Below, one piece after another: positions 32,405 through 43,135 of a DNA stretch of 64,000 nucleotides (positions are counted from its first letter, which is position 1; each line of letters opens with the position of its first letter). The DNA lies in NCBI GenBank assembly GCA_025617745.1, contig CM046858.1:51467925-51531924 (forward strand). Reading direction: 5' to 3'. The translations under genes were made by a program, and so were the position numbers. Source of the DNA: Heliocidaris erythrogramma. Taxonomy: Eukaryota; Echinodermata; Echinoidea; Camarodonta; Echinometridae. The notes under the pieces are model-generated. The model was not told the DNA's origin. It did no database searches and saw only the letters and a list, made by a program, of their open reading frames with translations.

Positions 32405-33185
32405 ACGCTCATTTGAAAACTGTTGTTACATTGTCATGGTGTATACCAGTAGCTAAAAATATAATTCACTCTACAACGTGCTACTAACATGATTTATGTA
32501 CGTGCAAAACATTTGCTAAATAAATACCTATAATATAAATACTCTAAATGCTGAAAAACAAGATAGTGTTATCGTAAACCTAACTGTCATAAACTCCTGT
32601 TTGCCACGTTTACGGAAAAAACAACTGTAAACGTTATTTCACATTTAGGTATTTCATCTGTTTCATCGCTCATCTGTTTCTTTCCTCGTCCCCCAAGAAA
32701 AAACTTTCCAGATAAAAGGTAAATTTCAGATTTTTGCATTTAAATGCAATTAATCATCTCTTGTAGCCAAATTAAAACTGGGAAGCAATGCAGGCATTCT
32801 GCGCCAAATACTAGATTAAATTTAATTGCATTATGTTACTTAATGCTTTTGTACTAAAATGCCCGTCCAAATTTTTTTCTCGAGATTTTACACCTTTGTG
32901 AATCCTGACATCGCCCTTTACCGGATCATGGAATCGCAATAATAAGAAAACTCAGTGTGAAGACAGTTTTTCTTTTGATACAAGTTCCGAAAAGCACTTT
33001 ACCAGAAATTCAATGCGTTTTACCGTACATTTATCGACTTTCGTCCAGTATTTATTTTCATACTTTTTCATTCATATACCATAATGATTCAACTATTTAG
33101 AAATGAGCCATATATTATTAATTTCCTTTTAAAACAGCTAAATTTGTTGATGCCTGTGAAGGAAGTATCATATACCAGGTCTGTA
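32405..33185 (+). repeat. 3' flank of receptor 31436, duplicated at 41760 and 35300
   Basis: Blocks such as TACTAAATGCTGAAA.ACAAGATAGT, AAAACTTTCCA.A.AAA.GG.AAATTTCAG, ATGCAATTA.TCATCT and ACTGGGAAGCAAT recur at 41900-42200, with weaker matches at 35300-35760. No gene recognised. Confidence 0.6.
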
Positions 33186-33189
33186 ATTT

Positions 33190-33776
33190 TTATTCTCTTA
33201 TTACGAAATGGAAATGACTACACGTGGTACAGGTTCCAGCAGTCTCTTGCAGTTCAGTTTTGCCAGAACCTGAGGGAGTCTGCTTCAGCGTGCCAAACCT
33301 TGATCTCATGTTGGCGTACCACTTCTTCAGCTGGTCACTGGTCTTGCCCATCTCCCTGGCCTTCTGCTCCCAAAGTGCGTCCTTCAGGCCCTGCTTGATG
33401 TAGTTGGGGAGGCAATCTTGCTCGGGGCCTGGAGCCAGTCAGCCATCTCCTGCTCCTGCTCCACGGTGAAGTCAGCCGTCACCAGCTTCCTCTTGCTCTT
33501 CTTCTGGGACTTGGCAGCCTCACTGGGATGAAGTTCATCATCACTGTCAGATGAGGACTGTGTTGCTGGCTGATGGACCTCGGCCACTATTTCCATAGGA
33601 GGCAGGGGCAGGGGCTGTGGACTCAGCTTCAGACTCTGAAGGTGCTGGCGCATCTTCAACAACAGGAGCTGGCTATTCATGGGCTCCTGAGGCTGCAGCA
33701 CCTCTGCCCCGTCCGTGACCGCTGCCATTGGTGGAATTCTTGACCTTGGCTTCCTTCTTCCTTTGCGGCATGACAT
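33190..33776 (-). pseudogene. MADF/Myb-SANT-like domain protein, frameshifted copy
   Basis: The minus-strand frame from the ATG at 33776 gives a basic, Ser/Pro/Gln-rich N-terminal region, a nuclear-localisation-like KSQKKSKRK, then the start of a DNA-binding domain (FTVEQEQEMADWLQAP). A single-base shift near 33424 moves the rest into another frame: LPNYIKQGLKDALWEQKARE then MGKTSDQLKKWYANMRSRFG, the helix 2-3 part of a MADF-like fold. The second frame ends at 33190. The sequence is GC-richer than its surroundings. Such domains are common in accessory proteins of Harbinger-type transposons and in expanded nuclear factors of echinoderms; which of these applies is open. Confidence 0.65.
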
Positions 33777-33789
33777 GATGTTGACAGGC

Positions 33790-34386
33790 GACCCCTCAAT
33801 GTAGACTGACGTTCCAGCTGACTGCGTTTCTACGCGATTCAGCAGTGTTGTGAATTACAGTCCGGACTCATTCTAAGGTCAATCGGGACGTTGCGACTGC
33901 ATTCGAACCGCATTCGAGCGGCAAATAGAAGATTCTGACGGCATTCGAAGTGCATTCCAGCTGATTTTTTTAAATATCGAAATAGATTCCGGCAGTAATC
34001 GAGATGCATTCGAGGTGCATTCCGGCTCATTCGAGGCGCATTCGGCAATTTGGGACATTCTGGCAGGATTTGAACTGGCTTGGCGTTTCGATTCTCCCTC
34101 GAATGTAATCAGAATGTTTCGAATGCTGTTGGCATGCCGTAATATTATTTAGAATGCAGTCTGAGTGCAGTTAGAATACACTTCGCCATTCGATATTTCT
34201 CCACTTCGAATGCACGTTGAAAGGTTTGAGCATGAGTAAAACATTCGGGCCGGCCCACCAAATGGGCCGGAATATTTGGAATGCACACAGAATGCAGTCA
34301 GAAGCTTTAGAATGCACTTCAAATATCCAGGAATATACAAAGCATTTCATTCCGACGGCATTCATTCCGCCTCTAGTGTGACTAGG
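33790..34386. repeat. Region of dense degenerate GAATGC/GCATTC repeats
   Basis: GCATTC, GAATGC, ATTCGA and TCGAAT occur more than thirty times in about 550 bases, often as (G/T)GCATTC(G/C) spaced 12-25 bases. The middle holds the palindrome GGGCCGGCCCACC..GGGCCGG. It ends sharply near 34378 at CGGAATG..CTAGTGTGAC in reverse sense. It adjoins the 5' end of the MADF-like gene on the same side as a promoter or transposon end would, so the two may be halves of one DNA transposon with subterminal repeats. Confidence 0.55.
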
Positions 34387-35299
34387 GTTTAATATTAGAA
34401 TATAAATGCATTTATGTTCAAATGTGTAATATATTCTTAATCATTGACCTGTATCACTTTAGAAATAAATATCAGAATAGGGTTTAAATCAAGACATTCT
34501 AGCACACGGTATCATCTGCTAACACTTCATGGGGGCTGCTATTTTCTTGATGACATGGAGTTGTACATGAACCATTGGAGAACGTTCTGGTCAGGAAGAT
34601 GCTTTTAATCCACGAGCTAAATTGCTTCTCTTTATTACAAAAAGCCCCATATATGATGGAAAATACATAACAGGTGTATACATTTATTTCAAAACTTGAA
34701 ATTTATAGATTTCTTTGTTTTTTCTCCGGTTTTGCTAACTAGAAATCGATTTCTTGGTCTTGCCTAGCAGAGCAGAACATAATTTATACAACGCGCATTC
34801 TGACTTTTGAAGTCCATTATCTCAAAGCAGGTGAATGCATCGTTTGTCACTATTGACGCTCGGGAAAGTCATCATCCATAAATTTGAATTAATTCGCTCC
34901 ACACGTACGTCATAGTATCAAGAAAATAGATTGATATTTAGTAATATCGTAATATTCAAAGAAATATAAGACACAATTTCGTTTTTAGAATATATGTATA
35001 TATCTGTTAAATATTTTAAATCTCAAATGGAATTTTGTATCAGGAAGAAAGACAATTTTGCATTCGGATTAAAAATAGCTTTATGTACACATCAAGAAAA
35101 TGGCAGCCCCCTGGTAGCGCTAGCAGACGATAAATCTTGCTGAGAAAATTTTGATTTGTACCCATCTCGTATATTTTAATGCAAAACTCTATACGTAGTG
35201 CAACAAGAAGGAATAGATTACATCTTTGAATATGAGCACATTTGAGGTTAATTCCCCTTTGATGAAAAAAGGGGGATAATATACATTACAACGGTGCAT
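34387..35299. other. Spacer, no gene recognised
   Basis: AT-rich, no reading frame or repeat pairing recognised. Confidence 0.5.
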
Positions 35300-35770
35300 A
35301 CCGATGGCTAAATGTATAAAACACTACAACGTACAAATAAATATAGCTGCAATGCATCATTGCTCATGTATTAGCCAAATCATTACTTTAAAGCACCAAT
35401 TCTATGGGATCTAAAAAGTGAAATGAAGAGTTACATTATCTCACACATCAAATTCTTACGATCAAATTGTAACCGGGTAATTGCTGGATAACGTGCTTTA
35501 TTTTGCTACATGAAAGCACGTACGCTAAGATATTCAAATAGCATAATCGATTCACATTTCGGTATTCGAGGTATTCCAAAGGAAATTCGAGGGAAATCCC
35601 GAAAAAATGGATTAGGTCAAAATTTTATCGTCACAAATAGTAAAAATCCTCTCTCTTTCGAACCAGGAAGTAATACAGAATAACATAGTCAATCAGAAAT
35701 TCTGATCCAAAGACCAGATGAAATGCGTTTAATATCAATGTTTTATTTTGTACGAAGATAGCTTTCGGAA
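35300..35770 (+). repeat. Orphan receptor 3' flank
   Basis: ATTCAAATAGC.TAA.C.ATTCA..TTCGGTATTCGA and CAATCAGA.ATTCT then GATGAAATG resemble 42015-42230 behind the 41 kb receptor pseudogene, but no receptor coding sequence lies upstream here. A receptor may have been deleted or replaced. Confidence 0.4.
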
Positions 35771-35837
35771 AATATTTGTGGTTGTACATCCATGTGAAAT
35801 AACAATACATTTCAGTTTACATCAATATTCATCAGTA

Positions 35838-36112
35838 GATGTGTCATGGTCTAGTGGATAAGTCTCCAGACTGTGAAGCACAAGGTACGGGGTTCGAATC
35901 CCTACCGCAGCACTAACGTCCTTTGGCAAGACATTAATCTACATTTGCCCCACGCGACCCAGGTGTAGTAAGTGGGTATACCTGGTAGGATTAATTCTTT
36001 GAATTAATGCACTGAACGGTGCAGTCGCCGGAGCTAAAGTCCTTTGGAATCGCATAGAGACGTTATAATGTGATATGTACTATACAAGAACGGAATATTA
36101 TCATTATCACTA
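35838..36112 (+). mobile_element. tRNA-derived SINE
   Basis: Head with box A TGGTCTAGTGGATAAG and box B GGTTCGAATCC, then CACTAACGTCCTTTGGCAAG, GGGTATACCTGGTAGGATTAA and a 3' end leading into ATTATCATTATCAC. Same family as 13582-13965, with a slightly different body. Confidence 0.8.
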
Positions 36113-36248
36113 TTCACTTTACTAATGTGAACGGGATATATGAATAGATATAAACATATGAAATGAAATGGCAAACGGTGTTAATTATAAGAAAATGCCA
36201 CGTGATGACATTCACCTTCGCTCATGTACAGTGTATACCATATATACA

Positions 36249-36795
36249 CAGTGTGTCCCAGAAAAGAGGAAACCGGATTTCATGGCATATTCATAATTCA
36301 CGTACGATTGAATTAAAACAATGGAATTGGTGGTACCAAAATGTAATTTGCACGAAGACATTTCTACTTTGAATGAGTTTTTAGGGTAATAAACGTAATT
36401 ATTTTGTACAAAGGAAAACACCAGATAAAAATTCATAATTTTCTTTTTTATATCACACTTCATGCGTGAAAAATAAATGATGTATGTCAGAGAACAAGTA
36501 AAATGAAAACATGATTGATTTCTGCCCAAATGAATAGATAGTTGAGTAAGAAGCCATTCTCCTGACCTAGCAGCTGACAATGGACTTAATTCTTGGGTGA
36601 ATTTACACAAACACAGGGAATGACAAAAAACATTATAGATTAGGGCGGGGTAATAATAAGGCCGAAAATTAAGCACATCACATAAAAGAAGAGAAGCAGA
36701 GCTTTTCATACATGTTTATCTCATCAAGGAAATTATTCATTATGACAGAACATTTATGCCATAAAATCTGGTTTCCTTTCTTGTGGGACACACTG
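36249..36795. mobile_element. Inverted-repeat DNA element of 547 bases (MITE)
   Basis: Left end CAGTGTGTCCCAGAAAAG and right end complement CAGTGTGTCCCACAAGAA continue with GGAAACC(G/A)GATTT(C/T)ATGGCAT, giving inverted repeats of about 45 bases. TA lies outside the right end and near the left end, consistent with a mariner-type target. The interior is AT-rich. The minus-strand frame inside (36212-36709) shows no transposase motif. Confidence 0.75.
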
Positions 36796-36969
36796 TATAA
36801 TAAAAGTATACCCAACTTTGGTAGCTTCATATAAAGATTTCACGTCCTCTATGACCTTGATATTGTTTTCATGATAAAGATTTACTAATAGCCTGCCTAA
36901 TGATACCTTATTCATAACTGTACTGACACGGATGACTGAGCACCAGGATTTTCAAAAACAGTCATCAAA

Positions 36970-38248
36970 ATCTCCTTGTTCCAACTTGTCAAATCTGGCT
37001 TCCATGTACTGGTGAGCACATAATGCTTAACCATTTCTAAGCATGGGCTATGATGTTGTATTCCTATAAGTATAAGAAAGGACGTCAAATCTAAAGACAC
37101 TAAGTAATGTGAAGAGGTTCATAAATCATAAATAATCATTAAATATGCTCTGTTTATATTTAAATGTATATACATTAAAGAAAATCTGTTTGCAATTATT
37201 ACTTCTAAGAAGTGATTTTTTCACATGATATATTGTTTGTGTAAAACCATCATCAGTTATTGAATATTTATATTTCTAATATTTCATATAAGTGTATCAT
37301 ATCAATATTTCGTACGATTGTATCATAATACTGCTATTTTGCTGTGATAACGCTAAAGTGTTGTTCTTTCTTATGACCTTTTGTGATTTGTCTTAAAGAC
37401 CTCAGCCTGACCGAATTTTGAAATATACACTTTATTCATCCACGGGGAGCTATATATTTTCTGAACAAATTGAAACCAACTTCATGAGATTCCGTTTCCT
37501 GTGGAATGAGTAACAGCGTCTCGAATGTTGAGCCCCGGTGGTTTTTCTGACGAGGGCCCCGTCTCTGAGGAACGCTACTTTGCGGGGGGTGAAAATTTGA
37601 TGACGACATATCGTGTAGACGAACTCGGAGCTGTATACATGACATGTCGTCACGCGTCTAGCGAACCCCTGCAGTTTCCTCTCTTGTTACGCAATAGGGA
37701 GGGGGCGGACCAAAAAAATCATCTTTTTTATTTTTTATGGATAAACGGAGACGAAAATTTATGAATACCCAGGGTAATTATATTCTTTGTTTACTAAGCT
37801 TTACGTCAATATATGGTTGTTTTGGGTCAGGCTGAGGGCTTTAATTATATGATAAATTATAACATGATTGTGTTTCTTTAAGATCAGCCTGAACCTAATA
37901 TATGGACTGGAGAGTCGCATGTGATAGACAACATGGGCGAACAAAGAAACTAGATATACATATTACATAAAGGAAACATGGCCTATTTATCCGTTTGTCA
38001 ATTTAACTTGAAAATTTAACATGAAAGTGCGCAAACGCGACACACCTTCATGTTCGTTTCAATTAGATTAGATAAAAGCGATGTGAACATGAAACTGTCA
38101 TTCATCATGTTATTGATTTGCGCTCGACGTCTCATAAAACCATTAAGTCCTTATTAAATTCATGTCATGTTTCAGGCATGCTAGGAAAAAAAGCTGTCGG
38201 TTTTGTTATTTTATTGCGTGCGTGCTACGGACAGCCACTGTCATTACT
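36970..38248 (+). repeat. Receptor-upstream duplicated region, copy 4 (first part)
   Basis: 36970-37150 matches 24620-24800, 37310-37395 and 37841-37950 match 25020-25200, and 38060-38248 matches 20700-20880. The copy is interrupted by a piggyBac-like MITE and then by a LINE at 38249. It continues after the LINE at 39076. Confidence 0.7.
37397..37840. mobile_element. piggyBac-like MITE with TTAA target site
   Basis: TTAA at 37393-37396 and 37841-37844 flanks inverted ends AGACCTCAGCCTGACCG and (complement of the right end) AGCCCTCAGCCTGACCC. The sequence joining outside the TTAA copies matches the uninterrupted region at about 25080, confirming an insertion. The length is 444 bases with no transposase. 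A frame at 37525-37764 is not recognisable. Confidence 0.8.
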
Positions 38249-39075
38249 TTTTTGGGATGATACTCCTATACGATGTTCTACAGGTGCTAGAAACCCGAGT
38301 GTCATATTTGACATTAATCTATATTTGAAGACTCACGTGAATAATGTTTGCAGATCAGCCTCCTATGCTCTGCATAAAATCGGCAGCATCCGGCAATTTC
38401 TTACAAAAGACTACCCAGAGACTCGTTCAGGCACTTGTTACGTCGCATCGACTTTTGCAACAGTCTTCTGTACCGTCTTCCTGATGCACAAATCAACAAA
38501 CTGCAGAGAGTACAGAATTCAGCTGCTAGGCTTATCGCTAAGCGTCGTTCACGTGGGTCCGTCACCCCACTGCTGAGGGAGCTTCATATGCTAAGAGTCC
38601 GGGAACGAATAAACTTTAAGATCCTCTTGCTTACCTTCAAATGTTTGCGAAACTCAGCTCCGGTCGATCTTGAACAGTTAATACCAGAATACTCACCCTC
38701 CCGCAATTGCGATCAAGCAATAAATCACTCTTAATAGTTCCTCCCACCAATACCCAGTCTTACCAAGGAGTGATAACTCCTTGGTCTTACGGTTCTCGAT
38801 CTTTTCATTCAGCATCCCCTCAGCTCTGGAACAATCTATCCCAATGCATAAAACAAGCAGACTCAACTGAAAGATTCAAATCCATGTTAAAAACTTATCT
38901 GTTCATCAAATAGTTGTATGCCTTAGCATATGCAGCTCTCTCCACCTTTAACTAATAGATTTTGTACGTCTGAAACTGTTCCTTTTTTCTCCTCTTTCCT
39001 TTTCTTAAGCGCTTAGAGACATTTTTTGTGATAAGCGCTATATAAATATTGTAAATTATTATTATCAATTATTAT
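38249..39075 (+). mobile_element. CR1/L2-like LINE, 5'-truncated
   Basis: C-terminal reverse transcriptase coding sequence spread over three frames: NPSVIFDINLYLKTHVNNVC, then LRRIDFCNSLLYRLPDAQIN with KLQRVQNSAARLIAK, then SYGSRSFHSASPQLWNNLSQ to a stop at 38911. The 3' UTR has CTTAAGCGCTTAGAGACA and AAGCGCTATATAAATA with an (ATT)n tail. It is inactive with at least two frame breaks. It splits the conserved receptor-upstream module at CGGACAGCCACTGTCATTAC. Confidence 0.85.
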
Positions 39076-39500
39076 TGTGCATTGAGAGCAAATCAGAGCA
39101 ATCAACATGTTTTTTTTAAATACTGTTTTTGAGCACTCGGTGAGTATCAAAGATTGTAACTATAGGCGGAAGAGTTGTTGATCGAAAGCGACACCAAAAG
39201 ATGTTTCCCTGCAACAGCAAAGTCGGGATTTTCATTTCTTTAATGTCCTTCCTCTTATCTGTTCCATGTCGATAAGACTGAACTCCAAAAGGATTGTTTG
39301 ATGTCAAGGAAAATAGGATAACAGCAGAATTTCGTTGCCATGTAGACATGAGGACGCATATAAAGATGTATTACACCATTCGTCTCTTTCCTGTCCTGAA
39401 TTAGAGAGCTTAATCATGTTAATGATCGTGTAATAACGTTTTTTTTCCTTCAAACCATCTGGATGTTAAAGTCTCCATTGTTTCATAATAGTGGAAATAA
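39076..39500 (+). repeat. Receptor-upstream module, copy 4 (second part)
   Basis: Continues the module after the LINE: GAGCACTCGGTGAGTATCAA, GATCGAAAGCGACACCAAAA, TTTCCCTGCAACAGCAAAG and TCCTCTTATCTGTTCCATG. The TATAAAG motif lies at 39359-39365. 39299-39497 is repeated in inverted orientation farther on (40108-40232 and 41001-41083). Confidence 0.75.
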
Positions 39501-39919
39501 AAAGACTTAACGATTTCCTTCTCAAAGTACATGTATGTTTGTATACGTGTGCAAAGTGCCACTCCGCTGACCAAAAACAGACGACCGTTTGATGGAAGAT
39601 ACTGAAAATAAAGGAGCTAAAAAAATAATTTTGGTTTGTTTTCAGGAAGCATGCATTTAAACCTGGTAGAGCAATAACAGTTTAAAATACTGTCGAGCAA
39701 TAACAATTTAAAATACTGTATATATATATATATATAAATACACAAAACTATTTTGTGTGAAAGTGGAAACTAGAAGAACATTTTTAATGACCATGATGAC
39801 GATATAGAATTTTATTTAGCTGTAAAGTTCGTATAATAGAGTTAAATACATTTTATGTTCAGAAAAAAGGTTTGCGGTACAACCATGTGAGTTGGAATAT
39901 AACTCCACGTTCCGGTCAG

Positions 39920-40046
39920 AATGCTCTGGCCGTCGTCAGGAGAATAAGAAGAGCGAATAAATCAGCAGAATTTATATATGAAGCGGTAGAAATTCTTCTG
40001 CTGATTTATTCGCTCTTCTTATTCTCCTGACGACGGCCAGAGCATT
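39920..40046. repeat. Near-perfect palindrome with 54-57-base arms
   Basis: The left arm (39920-39973) starts AATGCTCTGGCCGTCGTCAG and the right arm (39990-40046) ends with its complement. About 16 bases (ATATATGAAGCGGTAG) separate them. Only a few bases differ between arms. On the minus strand the left arm plus its outer neighbour reads CTGACGA, a GC-rich stem and GAACG, resembling the Penelope terminal hammerhead-type motif with GAAC for GAAA. It could be an inverted Penelope fragment. Confidence 0.75.
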
Positions 40047-40107
40047 ATCTTCATTCTACAACGACAACGAGCTTTAGACGATACATGTACTTCTCGCTTA
40101 CTCTACA

Positions 40108-41083
40108 GCTTATTTCCACTATTATGAAACAATGGAGACTTTAACATCCAGATGGTTTGAAGGAAAAAAAAACGTTATACACGATCATTAACATGATTAA
40201 GCTCTCTAATTCAGGACAGGAAAGTGACGAAACTTATAACTTTTAGATGGAATCATCATCATCCCCATGACTAATGGTAAATTCTTTGTTAATTCTGCAT
40301 TCTGCATTCTGCTGTAATTTTATTTATTGCTTCATATTTCTAATCGTGTTTCGCCCCCAATACTGCGCATGCTCTCTATATCTATCTTTCCCTCTTTCTC
40401 GTCTAATAAACCAGCGTCCTTTTTTGTTTGTTTGTTTTGTTTTTGTTTTGTTTTATTTCCATTGGGTGTGTGTGTTTTTTTTTCTTTCTCTTTCTCTCTG
40501 TTCTCTTTGGTGTTGTCCGTCTTCTTTTGTTCGTCTTTTCTTTTCTGTGGCGATAAGTTATTTTTTTTTGGGGGGGGAGGGGGGTGTTGCAGTTATTATT
40601 TTTGGTGTATGCAGGGGTGTTAGGGTGTGTGTTTATGCGTGCACCTTTTTAAATGTATACTTGCTATATAAATTGTAAAGAAATTTTTTTGAGGGGTTTG
40701 CAAAATACAAGCTTTGCTTTTTAGCATTCCCCTCCATTTTCAGCATTTATTTATTATTATTATAATTATCTTTGAAAATTACACTGAATGAAAATTATTG
40801 TTATTACATGCATTTTGTTCATGATATTATTAAGGATGTATTTACGTTTGTCTTTATATTGTTGAAAATGGTTCATGATATTATTTATGATGTAATAACG
40901 GTATATTTTGTTGAAAAATGGTTCATGAAATAATGATGTAATTACGTTGTTATATTCTGTTGAAAATGGAAAAATAAATGAAATGAAATGAAATGAAATG
41001 GTGTAATACATCTTTATATGCGTCCTCATGTCTACATGGCAACGAAATTCTGCTGTTATCCCATTTTCCTTGACATCAAACAA
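40108..41083 (-). repeat. Inverted copy of the upstream module, split by an insert
   Basis: 40108-40232 and 41001-41083 are the reverse complement of 39375-39497 and 39299-39385 respectively, almost base for base (for example GTAATACATCTTTATATGCG and CTACATGGCAACGAAATTC). Because the module lies in the receptor pseudogene in reverse orientation, this inversion-duplication is one of the breaking events. It also carries the TATAAAG motif in reverse. Confidence 0.85.
40233..41000 (+). mobile_element. Retroposon-like insert with (AAATG)n tail
   Basis: About 765 bases that interrupt the inverted module copy; the direct copy at 39375 lacks it. The 3' end is AAATAAATGAAATGAAATG, a LINE-like oligomeric tail. 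The body has T-rich tracts (40410-40570) and three copies of GTTGAAAATGGTTCATGA-type sequence at 40860-40970. No reverse transcriptase coding sequence is visible. Confidence 0.6.
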
Positions 41084-41750
41084 TGGTATCGTTACCGCCA
41101 CGAGGAAAAGCCATGTCTAATTAGTAATTATGCAGTCTATCTTCCCTTTCGTAACGATGTCCGGCCAGCCTATTCGCGCGGATGTTCTGTTATAGCTTCA
41201 TCAGCATATGCAAGCTCGTACTGATAACCCGTCCTCTGAGGTATCACATTATCTTAACGCCTCTGAAAGTCAAACTTGTGCTCATTTTTACCTTATGCTG
41301 CCGATAACTTGTTGCATTCCTCTTTTACCGTGGTCTAATATTTTCTCGGATTTGTGTCTGCGCTCCGCCGTTATGTCTTCTGACTCGTTGCTGCGTACCC
41401 CATGAAATGGTAAAATCTTGCTATTCTTTTCAATACACCTGTTGCAGTCGCGTTGATGAAGCTGCAAGAAACGATGACCCACGTAATGAACGACTCTGGG
41501 CACGAGTTCGACGTCGACGCTTTCCAGGAAAGGGTGTCGCGACCATTTTTACGCTGACGATGTCGTTTTACGCATGCTGGTTTTCATGGGTACTATTTGC
41601 GAGAGTGGATTTCAAGCAGGTGGAAGTCGTTCAAGTAACAGGGCGGAGTGAATTGATGGCTCCAACCTCTACATCGTCACGACCAAAGAAGCAAAAAAAA
41701 ATTGCTTTCAGCTACTTGTCAAGATTAAGACGAACACTTTCGCCAAACTG

Positions 41751-42770
41751 AAGGTTCTTTTGAACACTGTTCCATTCGATTGGCATGTTGTATACCAGTA
41801 GCTGAAATAAAATGCACAACAACATATACTACTAATTTGAGTGGAATACTTTATTGTACGAGCCAAATCAATACCTAACAAGAATCGATTCTAAGAGTCC
41901 TAAATACTGAAATACAAGATAGTATTAGGGCATCATTCACACCTGTCTATGGTTAAAATTTACGCATTGGTGCATCTCATGCAATATTTTTGCATATTGA
42001 AAACACTTTAAATCATTCAAATAACTTAACCAATTCATAGTTCGATATTCGAACGCTCATCCGTTTTTGTTCGAACACCCTCGTCACCCAGCGAAAAACT
42101 TTCCAAACAAATGGCAAATTTCAGGATTTTCAATTATAAATGCAATTAGAGAAATCATCTTTTAAAAACCGGGAAGCAATAGAGGCTAAAACAATCAATC
42201 AGACATTCTTGGCCAAATGATAGATGAAATGGATTACGTTAAATTATGTTTTTAAATATCAAAATGTCCATCCAAAAATTTCAGAGATTGTACAATTTTT
42301 AGAATCTGTATATCGTCCTTTACCGAAATGCATTGTCATGGTGTTCTTTTTTTTTGTCTGAAAAAAAACCCCATTTTACTATAAATACAATACGGTGTAC
42401 CTGTATAGGCCTATTCTAACATTTTTCTTCATACAACTTTTATTGTTTAGAAATGAACAATTCATCTTTAATATTCTCTTCAAAAATATATATTTTAAAC
42501 TGCTTTGAAGGATGTTTGTAAATACAAAATCTATTTATTCTTGTAATGCGAATCGGAAATTAATTACAAGTTCAAACACAACTATTTTTCATACTGCTTT
42601 TTTAAAAGACAGAGAGTCATATATCGAGTTTTGATTTATCAAATGATTTAGTTAACTGATGTAAGCAAACATAAAACATGGCCTTGAAATAGCAAGCAGA
42701 AGAATGGTGTGGTTTGTGCCTCCATACATTATATACATGGATTTTACATGCTAATCTAGATTATAATAAG
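41751..42770. other. 3' flank of the receptor pseudogene and spacer
   Basis: The first 500 bases duplicate the flank behind receptor 31436. The rest is AT-rich with nothing recognised. Confidence 0.5.
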
Positions 42771-42774
42771 AAAA

Positions 42775-43135
42775 TGAGAGGGAAATGCAAGGGGGTGGAA
42801 TAAAGAGCAAGAAAGAGGGAGAGACAGGGACACATAGAGGGGGTGGAATATATAGAAAGCGAGAAAGAGAAGAGAGAGAGAGAGGGGGGGGGGGGAGAAA
42901 AAGAGGGTGAGGGAGAGGGTATAGAGAGAGACAGAGAGACAGAAAGAGAGGGAGAGGGGAAGAGAGTTAGATATAAACATGAGAAAAGGAGAGAGATATA
43001 CGAATATATTTGTGCGACAGCACGTTTTCGGTTTTTAGACAGTATATTATAATAATGACGTGATAATGATGTACGGTGTTTACGTTAAAAGAGAAAGAAA
43101 AAGTTAGGATGGGGATTGGGGGGGGGGGGGGGGGT
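42775..43135. repeat. Purine-rich low-complexity tract and poly-G run
   Basis: (GA)n and GGA-rich sequence at 42775-42975 with a G run near 42886, and a second G run at 43119-43133. Frames through it are low-complexity. Confidence 0.8.

Larger units (their letters stand above)
39840..41750 (+). pseudogene. Receptor pseudogene, subfamily B, scattered by insertions
   Basis: Receptor pieces appear in order. Loop 1 (about 40047-40105) has CATTCTACAACGACAACGAG then TCTCGCTTACTCTACA. TM2-TM4 (about 41077-41340) has YRYRHEEKPCLI and, in another frame, the [14 protein letters not shown] equivalent. Loop 3 to the tail (41450-41750) reads NDDPRNERLWARVRRRRFPG, then KGVATIFTLTMSFYACWFSW. Several frame changes are visible, including one in the TM7 region where the QPLLY motif is lost. 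A palindrome sits ahead of loop 1, and an inverted copy of the upstream module plus a LINE-like insert separates loop 1 from TM2. Confidence 0.85.

Noticed and set aside
13595-35925. Possible tRNA genes at the box A/box B pairs (13595, 20600, 35845)
   Set aside because: The cloverleafs are degenerate and each head is followed by shared SINE body sequence, so they are SINE promoters.
36212-36709. 165-codon minus-strand open frame inside the MITE at 36249
   Set aside because: No transposase motif, and it runs across the element end. Probably accidental in AT-rich DNA.
40274-40678. 134-codon plus-strand frame with Phe/Leu/Ser-rich helices
   Set aside because: T-rich tract inside a retroposon-like insert; hydrophobicity follows from composition.
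42756-43052. Frames through the purine-rich tract
   Set aside because: Low-complexity GA/GGA sequence, no domain.
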